Of a stretch of DNA of 64,000 bases, positions 35,270 to 44,701 are shown piece by piece. How positions within the stretch are numbered: position 1 is the stretch's first letter; the number at the start of each line of letters is the position of its first letter. The DNA comes from Granulicella sp. 5B5. Lineage in GTDB: Bacteria > Acidobacteriota > Terriglobia > Terriglobales > Acidobacteriaceae. The stretch spans positions 2,542,001 through 2,606,000 of the forward strand of contig NZ_CP046444.1 in assembly GCF_014083945.1 (NCBI RefSeq), read 5' to 3'. A program made the translations under genes and the position numbers. The notes beneath the pieces are model-generated. The model searched no databases. It was not told the origin of the DNA and saw only the letters and a program-made list of their open reading frames with translations.

Positions 35270-36439
35270 TCAGGTCAAGGCACCCGTTGCCGGCTGGGAC
35301 AGGAGGTCATTGGCAATCTTTGCAAAAGCGATAATGAAGGCCTGCTCTGTGAATTTGCTGGCGTGAGCGCGCATGACATCGGTTTGGAAGGCCTCGGGTT
35401 TCTGTTCAAAGCGAGTGATACCGTCGACAAGGCCCTCGGTTGTTTGCTGGTGGTAGAAGACGGCGGTGTCTGAGGTCATGGAGTCGAGGATGCCACCGTG
35501 CGCGTAGGCGATGACGGGGCAACCTGCGGCGATGGCCTCGAGGGGGACAATGCCGAAGTCCTCAATGCCAGGAAAGAGCAACGCCTTGGCCCGGCGGTAG
35601 TGATCGGCAAGCGCCTCATCGTCGAGGGCGCCGAGCATCTCGATGGGAGCACCGAGAGAGTTCGCGAGTTGAGATAGAGAGTCAAACTCTGGCCCCTTGC
35701 CGATGACTTTGAGGCGGCGGCCGAGATGGTGGCAGGCATGGATGGCGTCAGCCACGCGCTTATAGGGGACGAGCGCACTGACGACGAGGTACCAGTCTTC
35801 TGGGGCACGTTCGAGGGCGATGAATCGGTCAATCGCGACAGGCGGTGGAAGTACGACGGCGTCGCGATGGTAGATGCGCTTGACGCGCTCGGCAATGAAG
35901 GAAGAGTTGGCGACGAACAAATCGACACGGCCAATAGTGGCGCGGTCGTAGCGCTGGATGAGCGACAGTATCGGGCGGTAGACGCAGCGGGAGAGAAACC
36001 AACCATGACGCTCGACACCAAAGTACTCTTCAAAGAGGTCCCAGGCGTAGCGCATGGGGGTGTGAATGTAGCAGATGTGCCGAGCGCCGGAGTGGCGCTT
36101 GACCATGGACTTGGCCACAGCGTGCGAAGTAGAGACGATGAGTTGAGAGGCGTCGGCTTTGTGCAACTCGGCGAAGAGCGGGAAGAGCGGCAGATACTGT
36201 CGATACAGGGTGCCGGAGCGGGGCATGGTTTGTAACAGGCTCGTGTGGATAAGATGACGGGCGATGGTCGGAGAGGCAGAACCTCTGACGTAGACCAGAG
36301 TCCAGATGGGAGCGTCAGGGTAGAGCTGGCAAAGTGCGGCGAGGACCTTTTCACCGCCTCGCATGCCTGTGAGCCAATCATGAACGAGGGCGATCCTGGG
36401 CTTGGTGGCGAACATGCCTCCTGAAGGCTGTGATGTCAT
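35270..36439 (-). CDS. Glycosyltransferase family 4 (WbaZ-like)
   Basis: The 389-aa GT-B enzyme has the acceptor-side N-terminus RIALVHDWLTGMRGGEKVL, a signature of WbaZ-like mannosyl- or rhamnosyltransferases. HICYIHTPMRYAWDLFEEYF lies in the middle. The donor-binding half has LVVSALVPYKR and the E-x7-E motif GIEDFGIVPLEAIAAG. It adds a sugar to the lipid-linked repeat unit on the cytoplasmic side; the exact linkage is unknown. ATG 36439 is used; the internal ATG before FATKPRIAL has AGGAGG only one base away and is less likely. It is divergent from wzc. Confidence 0.92.
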   Translation of the reverse strand: MTSQPSGGMFATKPRIALVHDWLTGMRGGEKVLAALCQLYPDAPIWTLVYVRGSASPTIARHLIHTSLLQTMPRSGTLYRQYLPLFPLFAELHKADASQLIVSTSHAVAKSMVKRHSGARHICYIHTPMRYAWDLFEEYFGVERHGWFLSRCVYRPILSLIQRYDRATIGRVDLFVANSSFIAERVKRIYHRDAVVLPPPVAIDRFIALERAPEDWYLVVSALVPYKRVADAIHACHHLGRRLKVIGKGPEFDSLSQLANSLGAPIEMLGALDDEALADHYRRAKALLFPGIEDFGIVPLEAIAAGCPVIAYAHGGILDSMTSDTAVFYHQQTTEGLVDGITRFEQKPEAFQTDVMRAHASKFTEQAFIIAFAKIANDLLSQPATGALT

Positions 36440-36798
36440 GTCTATGGGATAAATCGACTCACTCTAAGAATAAACCAAATTTTGTACGTTACGTAGCGGT
36501 CGCGACTCGAAGATGTGCAGGCGCTCCTCCTGTAGCCAGAAGAAAGAATTGTCCGTCGACAATCATGTTCTCTTGCTTGTTGTACGCGAGCTGCACCTCG
36601 GCATTCTGCATGAAACGCCGATATCTCGAGGAAGTTATTGGCAAACCGGGTGATTCCAAATTAATGCGATAGCCAGCTCGAGCTGTGGGCCTTTACACTT
36701 AAAGTCCTGCCTTTGCGGGGTCATTGCGGGCATACAAGGAGTTGGCGCATTCTGGTACGATGAGATCGATATAAACCGCGCCGAGGAACGCTCCGACT
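36440..36798. promoter_or_regulatory. Divergent spacer before the wzc operon, with palindromes
   Basis: The 359-base spacer holds three short dyads: TACGTTACGTA near 36487-36497, ATTGTC-N4-GACAAT (36548-36563) and the perfect 12-base palindrome CAGCTCGAGCTG (36674-36685). They could be operator sites for the divergent GT4 gene and the wzc-wza operon. No protein gene is convincing here. I did not find a well-spaced promoter. Confidence 0.45.
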
Positions 36799-38994
36799 TT
36801 GCCACAATCTGCTACCAACAACACATCCCCGCAGGGGTTGCAAGAAGCATTTGATGTTCAGACGGACCAGGCGGCGGACTTGCCATCCCTCGCGCGAATA
36901 TGGGTCGGTCTACTTCGCCGCCGCCGCATCGTCCTAGCCGCTTTTCTAGTGGGTCTGCTGATAGGTACTGCTCTCTTGTTCAAGCCCAGGAACTACCTCT
37001 CAGTGGGGTTATTGCGAATTGAGCCTAGCCGAAGCAGCATGTTTCAGCTATCGGCATCCTCGGCCTTGCAAGGCTCATCATCCCTAGATGACAAGCTCAA
37101 TACCGAGGTGCTGGTCTTGACCAGCGATTCATTGCTGCTTCATGTCGCCAAGGACCTCGACCTCGCGAACAAGCCGGAGTTTTTCGAGCCCGCCCGCACT
37201 CGCCACCAGGTACTTGATGCCCCTGAGACACGCGATGCAATCATTGCTCAAATGAAGAAATCGCTGGACATCGCACATGTTCCGAAGTCGGAGATCATTA
37301 GCATATCGGCGACGACTCATTCGGGATCGCTGTCAGCAAACCTGGTAAATACTCTCATCAATGACTACATTTCGAACTCGCTCGAAGTGCGGTTTGGCTC
37401 CACACGCCGTGTTTCGCAGTGGTTGATTGGGCAGTTGAATGAACTGAAGGGGCAGGTCCAATCAGACCAGGAAAAGTTGGTGGATCTCGAAAGCAAGCTA
37501 GGTTTGCTTGCGCTTGATCCCAGGAATCCTGCCTATCTGAATGCGGGGGCGCTTGCAACATTGAGCCGAGCCTCGAGCGATGCAACGCTTCAGCGTATTG
37601 TTGCCGAGGCGCGGTATCGATATCTGAATGAGTCGGATCCCAACCTGATCGAGAGCGAGCAGGCCGTATTGGGCGGCGAACAGTCGCAGAACTCGCTGCT
37701 GAAGAATTTGCGCGCATCACAAGCGGATGCGCTGGCGAACTATGCGAGTCTAACGGCACAATTTGGGAAGAACTATCCAGCGGTCAAGGAAGCGAAGGCA
37801 AAGGTTGACACTCTGTCGCAACAGATCAAGACTGAGGAAGATCGTATTCTGAGCCAATCGAAGCTTGCATATTCCGCAGCTACCGCTAACGAAGCGATGA
37901 CGAAGACTGCGCTTGCGGAACAGCAGAAAGATGCCTTCCAGTCGCGAGACGAGATGGTCCGGTATGCCATTCTGCAGCGTGAGTACGAGTCGCATCGCAC
38001 GCTCTATGAGGGGTTGGTCCAGCGACTAGAAGAGGCGAGTGTTGACTCGGGGCTCCAGTCGGCGCAAATAGATGTGGTCGACCTTGGAGTGCCGCCATCG
38101 CGCGCCCGGCTGCCTTCTCCGTGGATGTTGTTTGTTGGGGCGGTGTTTGTGCTGTTGCTGCTGGGAGCCATTGCAGCCGTTACGATCGATCTTCTGAAGG
38201 CGACCTTCGAGACGCTCGAAGAGATAGAGCAGGGGCTGCATCTACCCGGCTTATGTTTATTGCCGCTGGAGACAGACGAGGACCAACACCTCCCATTCGT
38301 GTCCATCACCAAACCAACCACGCATTATGCGGAAGGTATACAGATGGTGAGGAATGCTTTGTTGATGGCCAAACCTGATGAGCGAAACAATCTATTCATG
38401 GTTGTGAGCACTGTGCCTGCGGAAGGAAAATCGACGATTGCACGTGAGACGGCGGCAACGTTTGCCGAGCACGGTTCGAAGGTTTTGTTAATCGATGGCG
38501 ATCTTCGTAAGCCATCGCAGCACATTCGTATGGGGCTGCGGCGGGAGCCAGGTCTTACCTCTGTGGTCAGCGGCGCGACTACCTTTGAGAAGGCGGTCCA
38601 GCGACCAGCAGGGGCCGACAATCTATGGGTATTGACCGCCGGGGCGGCGCCTCCAAATGCCGCTGTGGTGTGGGGATCAGAGAAGATGAAGGAGGTGCTG
38701 GATTATTGCCGGAGTCAGTTTGACTATGTGATCCTTGACTCGGCCCCAGTGTTGGCCGTGGCCGACTCGGTGGTTGCAGCCACTCTAGCAGACTCCGTTG
38801 TTCTTGTGATTCGCCACCAAACCGTGGACCAGCGGTCGATTCGCCAAGCACTGACTCAACTAAACCGAGCGGGCGCACACGTTGCCGGCGTTGTGTTGAA
38901 CGCTGTTGACCTCCGTTGGAATCGCTATACGTCCTATTATGGCAACTACACTTACGGGGCATACGGTGAAACTCAGTCGCGGGGAGGCGAGTGA
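36799..38994 (+). CDS. Polysaccharide tyrosine autokinase (Wzc/ExoP-like)
   Basis: The 731-aa inner-membrane protein combines a Wzz-type chain-length domain and a bacterial tyrosine kinase. Two transmembrane helices (about residues 45-65 and 440-465) flank a periplasmic coiled-coil region. The cytoplasmic part has Walker A STVPAEGKSTIA (about 540-551), LLIDGDLRKPS and Walker B YVILDSAPVLAVADS. A tyrosine-rich tail (six Tyr in RYTSYYGNYTYGAY) is the autophosphorylation site. It controls export and length of the polymer together with Wza. TTG 36799 has GAGGAA about ten bases upstream. It overlaps wza by one base. Confidence 0.95.
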   Translation: MPQSATNNTSPQGLQEAFDVQTDQAADLPSLARIWVGLLRRRRIVLAAFLVGLLIGTALLFKPRNYLSVGLLRIEPSRSSMFQLSASSALQGSSSLDDKLNTEVLVLTSDSLLLHVAKDLDLANKPEFFEPARTRHQVLDAPETRDAIIAQMKKSLDIAHVPKSEIISISATTHSGSLSANLVNTLINDYISNSLEVRFGSTRRVSQWLIGQLNELKGQVQSDQEKLVDLESKLGLLALDPRNPAYLNAGALATLSRASSDATLQRIVAEARYRYLNESDPNLIESEQAVLGGEQSQNSLLKNLRASQADALANYASLTAQFGKNYPAVKEAKAKVDTLSQQIKTEEDRILSQSKLAYSAATANEAMTKTALAEQQKDAFQSRDEMVRYAILQREYESHRTLYEGLVQRLEEASVDSGLQSAQIDVVDLGVPPSRARLPSPWMLFVGAVFVLLLLGAIAAVTIDLLKATFETLEEIEQGLHLPGLCLLPLETDEDQHLPFVSITKPTTHYAEGIQMVRNALLMAKPDERNNLFMVVSTVPAEGKSTIARETAATFAEHGSKVLLIDGDLRKPSQHIRMGLRREPGLTSVVSGATTFEKAVQRPAGADNLWVLTAGAAPPNAAVVWGSEKMKEVLDYCRSQFDYVILDSAPVLAVADSVVAATLADSVVLVIRHQTVDQRSIRQALTQLNRAGAHVAGVVLNAVDLRWNRYTSYYGNYTYGAYGETQSRGGE

Positions 38995-39998
38995 TGAAGC
39001 TATTTGGGAAGTTGTCGCCACCATTGGCTGCAGCTGTTTTCATGACGGCCCTGGGAGCATCGCAGGCACGGTCGCAGGTTGTTGGGGGATCGGTGCAAAT
39101 TGGGCCTGCGAACCCCACCTATTTCCAGCCTAAACTCGCAGTGGATGAACCGCTTCTTGCATCATTGATGTCTGTAGTTCCAGGCCCTATTGTGATTGCT
39201 CCAGATGACACTCTCCATATTTCTTTGGATGGTGCATCGACATACACCACGGACGTTCGCGTAGAGCGTGATGGGACAATTCAGTTGTCTTATCTGACTC
39301 CGTTAAGGGTCACGGGCTTGACCGTCGAAGAGGCGGAGCGAGCTATCAATGGAGCTTTGGTCCGCAACAATCTGGTTCTGAATCCAGCGGTCAAGGTCGT
39401 TCTTGCAAAGCAGCCATCATCTGTTGTGGTGGTAAATGGTGAAGTGCTTCATCCAGGCGCTTATCCGACGCTCGGAGGGCTTACTCTAGACCGCGCGATT
39501 GCTGCGAGTGGAGGTCTACTTTCAGGAGCGTCTCCCTACGTAGTTTTAACCCGTAAGGGCTTGGATGAGCCAATCATGATTCCACTGGGTTCCGATGCTG
39601 CTCACTCCCGTTATGGGGACATGCAAATGCTTAACGGTGACAAGCTGCAGATATTGCGCGTGGGCAACTACTATGTGGTTGGAGCCGTAAAAAATCAAGG
39701 AGCGTATCCCCTCAAAGGCACAACGCCTACCACTGTGGGCGAAGCCCTGGCGGCTGCCGGGGGCTATGGGTTCGAAGCGATTCTCAACTCAACAACCATT
39801 GCCCGGACAGAGGGAAACCATCGAGTTTTGTTGACCGTACCGGCAGCCAAGATACTCGCAGGCAAGGCGCCGGATGTCGCATTGATGAACGACGATATTG
39901 TGTTTGTACCGACGTCCAAGACGAAGGCCGCTATAAAGGGCGGCGCAAGCGGTCTAATTGTTTCTCTTGCCAGCACATACATTTATGCCCATCCATAG
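38994..39998 (+). CDS. Polysaccharide export protein (Wza/GumB-like)
   Basis: The 334-aa periplasmic/outer membrane protein has a signal peptide (MKLFGKLSPPLAAAVFMTAL) and a Poly_export domain, IAPDDTLHISLDGASTYTTD with RVERDGTIQL, then SLBB-type domains (VVVVNGEVLHPGAYPTLGG and VVGAVKNQGAYPLKG). No lipobox Cys is present near the cleavage site. It should form the outer membrane exit channel with the Wzc partner. ATG 38994 is six to seven bases after GGGGAGG and its A is the last base of the wzc stop, so translation is coupled; the GTG three bases earlier is less well placed. Confidence 0.92.
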   Translation: MKLFGKLSPPLAAAVFMTALGASQARSQVVGGSVQIGPANPTYFQPKLAVDEPLLASLMSVVPGPIVIAPDDTLHISLDGASTYTTDVRVERDGTIQLSYLTPLRVTGLTVEEAERAINGALVRNNLVLNPAVKVVLAKQPSSVVVVNGEVLHPGAYPTLGGLTLDRAIAASGGLLSGASPYVVLTRKGLDEPIMIPLGSDAAHSRYGDMQMLNGDKLQILRVGNYYVVGAVKNQGAYPLKGTTPTTVGEALAAAGGYGFEAILNSTTIARTEGNHRVLLTVPAAKILAGKAPDVALMNDDIVFVPTSKTKAAIKGGASGLIVSLASTYIYAHP

Positions 39999-40004
39999 TC
40001 CAGC

Positions 40005-40421
40005 GTGATATACAAGATTCGAAGTCGAAACGGCACGGGAACCCCAGTAGCGTCTGGGCGTCATGGTCTCGAGAGCCTGCAGGCTTGGCATGGTCACGTT
40101 ATATCTACTAAAGCAGCACTGGTTTCTGATATGCCCGCTACACTTCGATGTCTGCTGCCAAGGCTTTCGGTAGCCAGTTTATTGAATGCTGTTCTGGTAT
40201 CCTGTGTGGAGTTTTATGAGACACCTGGTGCTTTCCCGGTCGGATCGGATCGAATCCGGCGCACTCAGGTCGTGGAACGGCTACAGGGCTGTTCCGATCC
40301 TGTAGCGGAAGGACTTGAGCGCTTCCCAGAGCCTTCTCTGGCAGGCGTTGTGTGGAGACTTCAATGTGCAGCTGAGCGCTGGCAGACACTGTGCCGGATA
40401 AATCGCTGCCAGGAGTATTAA
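40005..40421 (+). CDS. Doubtful 138-codon frame before the wzy-like gene
   Basis: A GTG-started frame fills the 422-base gap between wza and the polymerase gene and ends by sharing one base with its ATG. The overlap is suggestive of coupling. However, the protein has no recognisable domain, no signal peptide, mixed codon use and no ribosome-binding site. I think it is more likely non-coding or a decayed gene. Confidence 0.2.
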   Translation: MIYKIRSRNGTGTPVASGRHGLESLQAWHGHVISTKAALVSDMPATLRCLLPRLSVASLLNAVLVSCVEFYETPGAFPVGSDRIRRTQVVERLQGCSDPVAEGLERFPEPSLAGVVWRLQCAAERWQTLCRINRCQEY

Positions 40422-41785
40422 TGCCAACTGGAATCGGGCTGGTCTTCATCTTCGTGGGACTCTATTGTTTCTTTCGAAAACGGGACTATCTCTTCCCGCT
40501 ACTGCTGTTTTCCACAATTTTCCCCGCTACCAGCGCGATCAGCTTTGGCAATTTGGGGATCATGCCCTACTACGTTTTGGCTCCGATGTTTGTAATCGCG
40601 CAGATATTCCAGGGTGGCATAAAAAAGCGATTTCAAGGGGACGTATTCCTTGTAGCTTTCGCGGTTCTCGGTGTGCTTTCGGCCATCTTGTGCCCGCTGT
40701 TTTTTGCGGGAGTTCAGGTCTATTCTGAACACCTCGGGACAAGTGATCTCGTCTTTCAGACATTCCCGCTGGTGTTTAGTGTAGCCAATGCTGCACAAGC
40801 AGGGTATTTGCTGATGAATGTTCTGGTGGTGTTTGCAGCTGCTTCTGCCTTCAAATCAGACAAAGTGTGGATAGGAATCAACGCGGCCTTTTATTGCATG
40901 ATTGGGACTATCGCTGGTGAGCTTGTAGCCCTCCTCCTGGGTGTTCCATTTCCATATTCTCTCTTCGAAAACAGTCCAGAGACCGCGTCCATGCAGTTGA
41001 TAGCGCTGGATCCGACGACTCGTCTTCACGCCACATGCGGGGAACCCTCCTATGCTGGGCTCGTTCTCGTGGTCCTTTTTTCTATCTATTTCTATCGATC
41101 CTATGTGCTCAGTGAAGAGGGTTGGAAGGCGATCCTCTGTGCGGTAGGACTGTTTCTCGTTCGCTCCAGCAGCGCTATGGTTGCGCTGGCCGCGGTGATA
41201 GGTTTGGTTGTCGCGTTCAATCTGCCTGTTCGCGTCGCCTCTGCTACTGCATCGTCTTCCATTCGTATGCGACAGTTGGTGCGATTAGTAGGTATTGCTG
41301 CAGTGATAGGGATTGCGCTCCTGTCGTCAAGTGGCAGAGACCTTGTGCAGCGATGGATAATCGACAAGCCGGGATCGGGGTCATACGAGCACCGAACGAC
41401 GATGGACAAGTATTCGCTGCAGTTGGTTGGAAATACCTATGGCATCGGTGTTGGAACCGGCAGCTATCGGCCGTCGAGCTTGCTGGCCAGTCTGCTTGGC
41501 AATGTAGGGGTATTGGGTACCATCCTCTTCGGCATGACATTCCTTGGAATTATCCGTGGGGTTCCGAGAAATAAGGCATGGCTACGATGGGCGATGATTG
41601 CTGCGCTTCTTGATATGGCGATCGCCATCCCCGATATCACCGAGCCATTTCTATGGGCTCTCACCGCCCTCGTGGTTCATGTTTCGCTGCCTGGTCGGAT
41701 GCTTGCCGGTTATGTGCTTCCGAAACGACCCTATGGGACCCTCCCGAGTGTTCAGCGGCAGATCGTTCAGTCGGCCGATCACTAG
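40421..41785 (+). CDS. O-antigen polymerase/ligase-like membrane protein (Wzy-like)
   Basis: The 454-aa protein has about 11-12 transmembrane helices. The first helix pair ends near the motif FFRKRDYLFPLLLFSTIFP. A large extracytoplasmic loop after helix 9 has DKPGSGSYEHRTTMDKYSL and GIGVGTGSYRPSSL, which is typical of Wzy_C-type polymerases and O-antigen ligases. RLHATCGEPSYAGLVLVV is shared with many exopolysaccharide polymerases. ATG 40421 follows AGGAG by five to six bases; the longer GTG start at 40391 is not supported. It should polymerise flipped repeat units. The codon use is AT-richer than the rfb genes. Confidence 0.85.
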   Translation: MPTGIGLVFIFVGLYCFFRKRDYLFPLLLFSTIFPATSAISFGNLGIMPYYVLAPMFVIAQIFQGGIKKRFQGDVFLVAFAVLGVLSAILCPLFFAGVQVYSEHLGTSDLVFQTFPLVFSVANAAQAGYLLMNVLVVFAAASAFKSDKVWIGINAAFYCMIGTIAGELVALLLGVPFPYSLFENSPETASMQLIALDPTTRLHATCGEPSYAGLVLVVLFSIYFYRSYVLSEEGWKAILCAVGLFLVRSSSAMVALAAVIGLVVAFNLPVRVASATASSSIRMRQLVRLVGIAAVIGIALLSSSGRDLVQRWIIDKPGSGSYEHRTTMDKYSLQLVGNTYGIGVGTGSYRPSSLLASLLGNVGVLGTILFGMTFLGIIRGVPRNKAWLRWAMIAALLDMAIAIPDITEPFLWALTALVVHVSLPGRMLAGYVLPKRPYGTLPSVQRQIVQSADH

Positions 41786-41824
41786 CTCACCGCTGCAGGA
41801 TAGTCTGCAGCCAAAGGATACCGC

Positions 41825-43300
41825 TTGCGACGTCGTCTCATTAAGAACGCGATTTCAAATGTTGGCCGCGGCGGCGCTGCTGCCATCATCGCGCTCGTTC
41901 TTCCTCCGGTTCTTATCCGTTACATGCACAGTACCAACTATGCCGTATGGGTGCTGATCCTGCAGGTCAGTGCGTATATGGGGTTTCTCGACTTTGGGTT
42001 GCAGACCGCGGTGGGCCGGTACATCGCGTTTGCCGAAGAGAAACAGGATTATGACTGGAGAGATGGCATTTTCTCCACAGCGATGGCAGGATTATGTCTG
42101 GCTGCCACGGTAGGAATGCTGGCTGTGATCATCGTTGCTTTGTTTGCTGGCCATATCTTTCCAAGCGTGCCGGCCGCTCTGTTGCAGCCGATGCGCGTCG
42201 CGATTCTCATCGCAGGTGCATCGACCGCGATAGGTTTGCCTGCCTCAGCGTGGAACGGTGTGTTTGTCGGGCGGCAGCGCTTCGAGGTTCCAGCCATTAC
42301 GGTGGCTTCCGGCAAGCTCCTCAGCTCAATCGGCCTGATCGCAGCAGCGATGACGGGCCACTCGCTTGTTTTTATGGCATGCGTGCTGGCTTCAGTGAAT
42401 TTGCTGACGTATACAGCCCAGTATGTAGCTTTTCGGTGGCTTGCACCCGGCATTCACTACCGGCTTGGAGTGATAACGCAACGGTTGGTGCGTGAGCTTT
42501 CCAGCTATTGCCTCAGTCTGTCTGTTTGGTCCTTTAGCACTTTGCTGGTAACTGGTTTCGACCTCATTTTGGTAGGACGGTTCGACTTTAGCGCAGTACC
42601 CGTCTATTCGGCTTCCGCCGTCCTGATCACATTTCTTGGCGGTCTGCAGACCGCATTGTTCGGGGTCATTATGCCCCACTCCGCGACCTTGCAGGCAAGC
42701 GGCGATTCCAGGGGCCTCGGTGAGTTGCTATTGAAGTCCACCAAACTTGCAGTCATGTTTTTGCTGATTACAGGTTTGCCGCTTGTAGTTTTTGCTGGGC
42801 CGATCATCCGGGTCTGGCTTGGCGCCCAGTATGCGGTCAATGGCACGAATATTTTGATTGTGCTTGTCATCGGCAACATGCTTCGGCTTGTCGGTGTTCC
42901 TTATGCTTCCATACTGGTGGGTACGGGACAGCAGCGACTTGTTATCTTTGGGCCGCTGGCGGAGGGATTTACTAATCTCATCGCCAGCATTCTGCTTGGC
43001 TGGAAGTTCGGGGCGATTGGCGTTGCGTTGGGTACCCTGGTCGGTGCCATAGCGGGTTTAGCTGTCACTTGTTTGTACAATATCCCTCGAACACGTTCTT
43101 TCATGGACGTTCCTTCAAGTCGTCTCTTGAAAGAGAGCCTTGGATGGCCCGTGGTCTTTGCGCTGCCCCTCGTCACCGCGTCCATCTGTAGTCCATCGCC
43201 GCAGAGACAAAGATTCCTTGCTGTTGCTTGCTGCATCTTCGTTGCACTATGCCTGACACTCCTGACCCAAAGTTGGCGGCATCGTAACGAGGGAGTCTAG
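41825..43300 (+). CDS. Polysaccharide flippase (Wzx-like, MOP superfamily)
   Basis: The 491-aa protein has 12-14 transmembrane helices and the features of the RfbX/MurJ-like group. The N-terminus RRRLIKNAISNVGRGGAAAI is followed by VLILQVSAYMGFLDFGLQTA, and the middle by GFDLILVGRF. It would flip lipid-linked repeat units for the Wzy-like polymerase encoded just upstream (40-base gap). TTG 41825 is eight bases after AAAGGA; no ATG alternative occurs before the first helix. It is in the AT-richer part of the cluster. Confidence 0.9.
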   Translation: MRRRLIKNAISNVGRGGAAAIIALVLPPVLIRYMHSTNYAVWVLILQVSAYMGFLDFGLQTAVGRYIAFAEEKQDYDWRDGIFSTAMAGLCLAATVGMLAVIIVALFAGHIFPSVPAALLQPMRVAILIAGASTAIGLPASAWNGVFVGRQRFEVPAITVASGKLLSSIGLIAAAMTGHSLVFMACVLASVNLLTYTAQYVAFRWLAPGIHYRLGVITQRLVRELSSYCLSLSVWSFSTLLVTGFDLILVGRFDFSAVPVYSASAVLITFLGGLQTALFGVIMPHSATLQASGDSRGLGELLLKSTKLAVMFLLITGLPLVVFAGPIIRVWLGAQYAVNGTNILIVLVIGNMLRLVGVPYASILVGTGQQRLVIFGPLAEGFTNLIASILLGWKFGAIGVALGTLVGAIAGLAVTCLYNIPRTRSFMDVPSSRLLKESLGWPVVFALPLVTASICSPSPQRQRFLAVACCIFVALCLTLLTQSWRHRNEGV

Positions 43301-43386
43301 GCAAGAGTGCGTTGCTGACTAAATGCGAGATTGAGGCCAGAGATCCTCCGTGATCGATCGATAATAAGTAGAAAGGGAAATACGGC

Positions 43387-43986
43387 ATGATTTGGAATAA
43401 GATGCGACCGTATTTAGTTAAGGTCAAGAGGTTTCTGCTTAACCGTCCTCATGGATTAAAGAAGCTGGGTAAAGATGCCCTAGTGGTGCGACCTTGGCGT
43501 TTTCAAGGCAGATCTCATGTCGAAATCGGATCGGGTTCGGCGATCATGCCTGGGTGCAATATCTGTGCCGTCGATCAGTACGCGGGCAAGAGTTATGACC
43601 CGTCATTGTCCATCGGTAATAGCGTTTACATTGGACATTATGCCTTCATCGCGGCGCTTGATTCTATTGTCATCGGTGATGGCAGTGCCTTGAGCGAACA
43701 TGTCTATATCACGGATTTTTTTCATGGCTTCGAGCCGGACAAGGGCTTCATCATGGAGCAGGATCTGGTCAGTAAGGGGCCAGTGAAAATCGGGAAGAAT
43801 TGTTTTTTGGGCTACCGCGTAGCTGTTATGCCGAACGTTACGCTTGGAGACTGGTGTGTTGTGGGGGCAAACTCAGTGGTCACCAAATCTTTCCCCCCGT
43901 ATTCGATGATCGCCGGATCGCCGGCACGGCTCATCAAGCGATACTCCGTTGAACGACGTTCCTGGGAGAATGCTAGCCAGTCTTGA
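43387..43986 (+). CDS. Hexapeptide-repeat acyltransferase (first of a tandem pair)
   Basis: The 199-aa protein has a basic N-terminal helix and a left-handed beta-helix built from hexapeptide repeats (IGSGSAIMPGCNI, IGNSVYIGHYAFIAALDSIVIGDGSAL). The C-terminal segment KIGKNCFLGYRVAVMPNVTL leads into GANSVVTKSFPPYSMIAGSPARLIKRY, the classical end of acetyltransferases like WcaF, CysE and LacA. It probably O- or N-acetylates a sugar using acetyl-CoA. The next gene is a paralogue. GAAAGGGAAATACGGC precedes the ATG. Confidence 0.9.
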   Translation: MIWNKMRPYLVKVKRFLLNRPHGLKKLGKDALVVRPWRFQGRSHVEIGSGSAIMPGCNICAVDQYAGKSYDPSLSIGNSVYIGHYAFIAALDSIVIGDGSALSEHVYITDFFHGFEPDKGFIMEQDLVSKGPVKIGKNCFLGYRVAVMPNVTLGDWCVVGANSVVTKSFPPYSMIAGSPARLIKRYSVERRSWENASQS

Positions 43987-44083
43987 TTTTCTTTCCCGGC
44001 CCTGTATGTGCCATATTTGGGGCCTTGGCTAACCTATCTGACAGCTCAGGCTTCTTCGTGTCCATGGTCTACATTTACAGTAA

Positions 44084-44701
44084 GTGAGCAAATTGGAAGA
44101 GAAGAATCTCGTGAACCATTTAAGGAGGAACGTCGACAAGGCCAGGAGAATACCTCCTCGTATTCGCGCGTGGTTGGTTTATCTTTTTTTCGGTGTCCGA
44201 TTCAGGAAGTTCGGCAAACATTCAAAACTCTTCGGTAGCGACACGGTGACAGTAGGGACAGGTGTGACCGTGGGAGACTTCTGCTGGATTGAGGCTGTGA
44301 CACAGTATGCCGGAGTCTCTTTCACACCGAACCTCACTATTGGCAACCGTGTGGCCATTAGCGATCTCACGCACATCTCCTGCGTGAATAAGATCATCTT
44401 AGGTGATGACTGTCTTATCGGGAGCAAGGTGTACATCGGCGATCACAGTCATGGATCAGTGAGGGATATTGAAGAGATTCTTACAGTGCCGCCTGCGCGC
44501 CGACCGCTTGGCGATGTTGGACAGATATCTGTTGGCGCTATGACGTGGATTTGTGACGGTGTTGTGATCCTAGCAGGTACCGAGATTGCGAAGTCGTCCA
44601 TTATTGCGGCGAACAGTGTTGTTCGTCTCCGCGAATCGCGCCCAGCACTCATCGGTGGAGCGCCTGCAAAAGTAATTCGATATCTGGATGGAAATGAATA
44701 G
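44084..44701 (+). CDS. Hexapeptide-repeat acyltransferase (second of a tandem pair)
   Basis: The 205-aa product has the same plan as the preceding gene: a basic N-terminus, a beta-helix with VGTGVTVGDFCWIEAVTQYAG and LTIGNRVAISDLTHISCVNK, and IIAANSVVRLRESRPALIGGAPAKVIRYL at the end. The QYAG-x-S/F-x-P-x-L-x-IGN core is shared, so the two genes probably arose by duplication. The GTG start 44084 lacks a clear ribosome-binding site; GTG 44111 is an alternative. It overlaps the next gene by 14 bases. Acetyl is the likely donor group. Confidence 0.86.
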   Translation: MSKLEEKNLVNHLRRNVDKARRIPPRIRAWLVYLFFGVRFRKFGKHSKLFGSDTVTVGTGVTVGDFCWIEAVTQYAGVSFTPNLTIGNRVAISDLTHISCVNKIILGDDCLIGSKVYIGDHSHGSVRDIEEILTVPPARRPLGDVGQISVGAMTWICDGVVILAGTEIAKSSIIAANSVVRLRESRPALIGGAPAKVIRYLDGNE

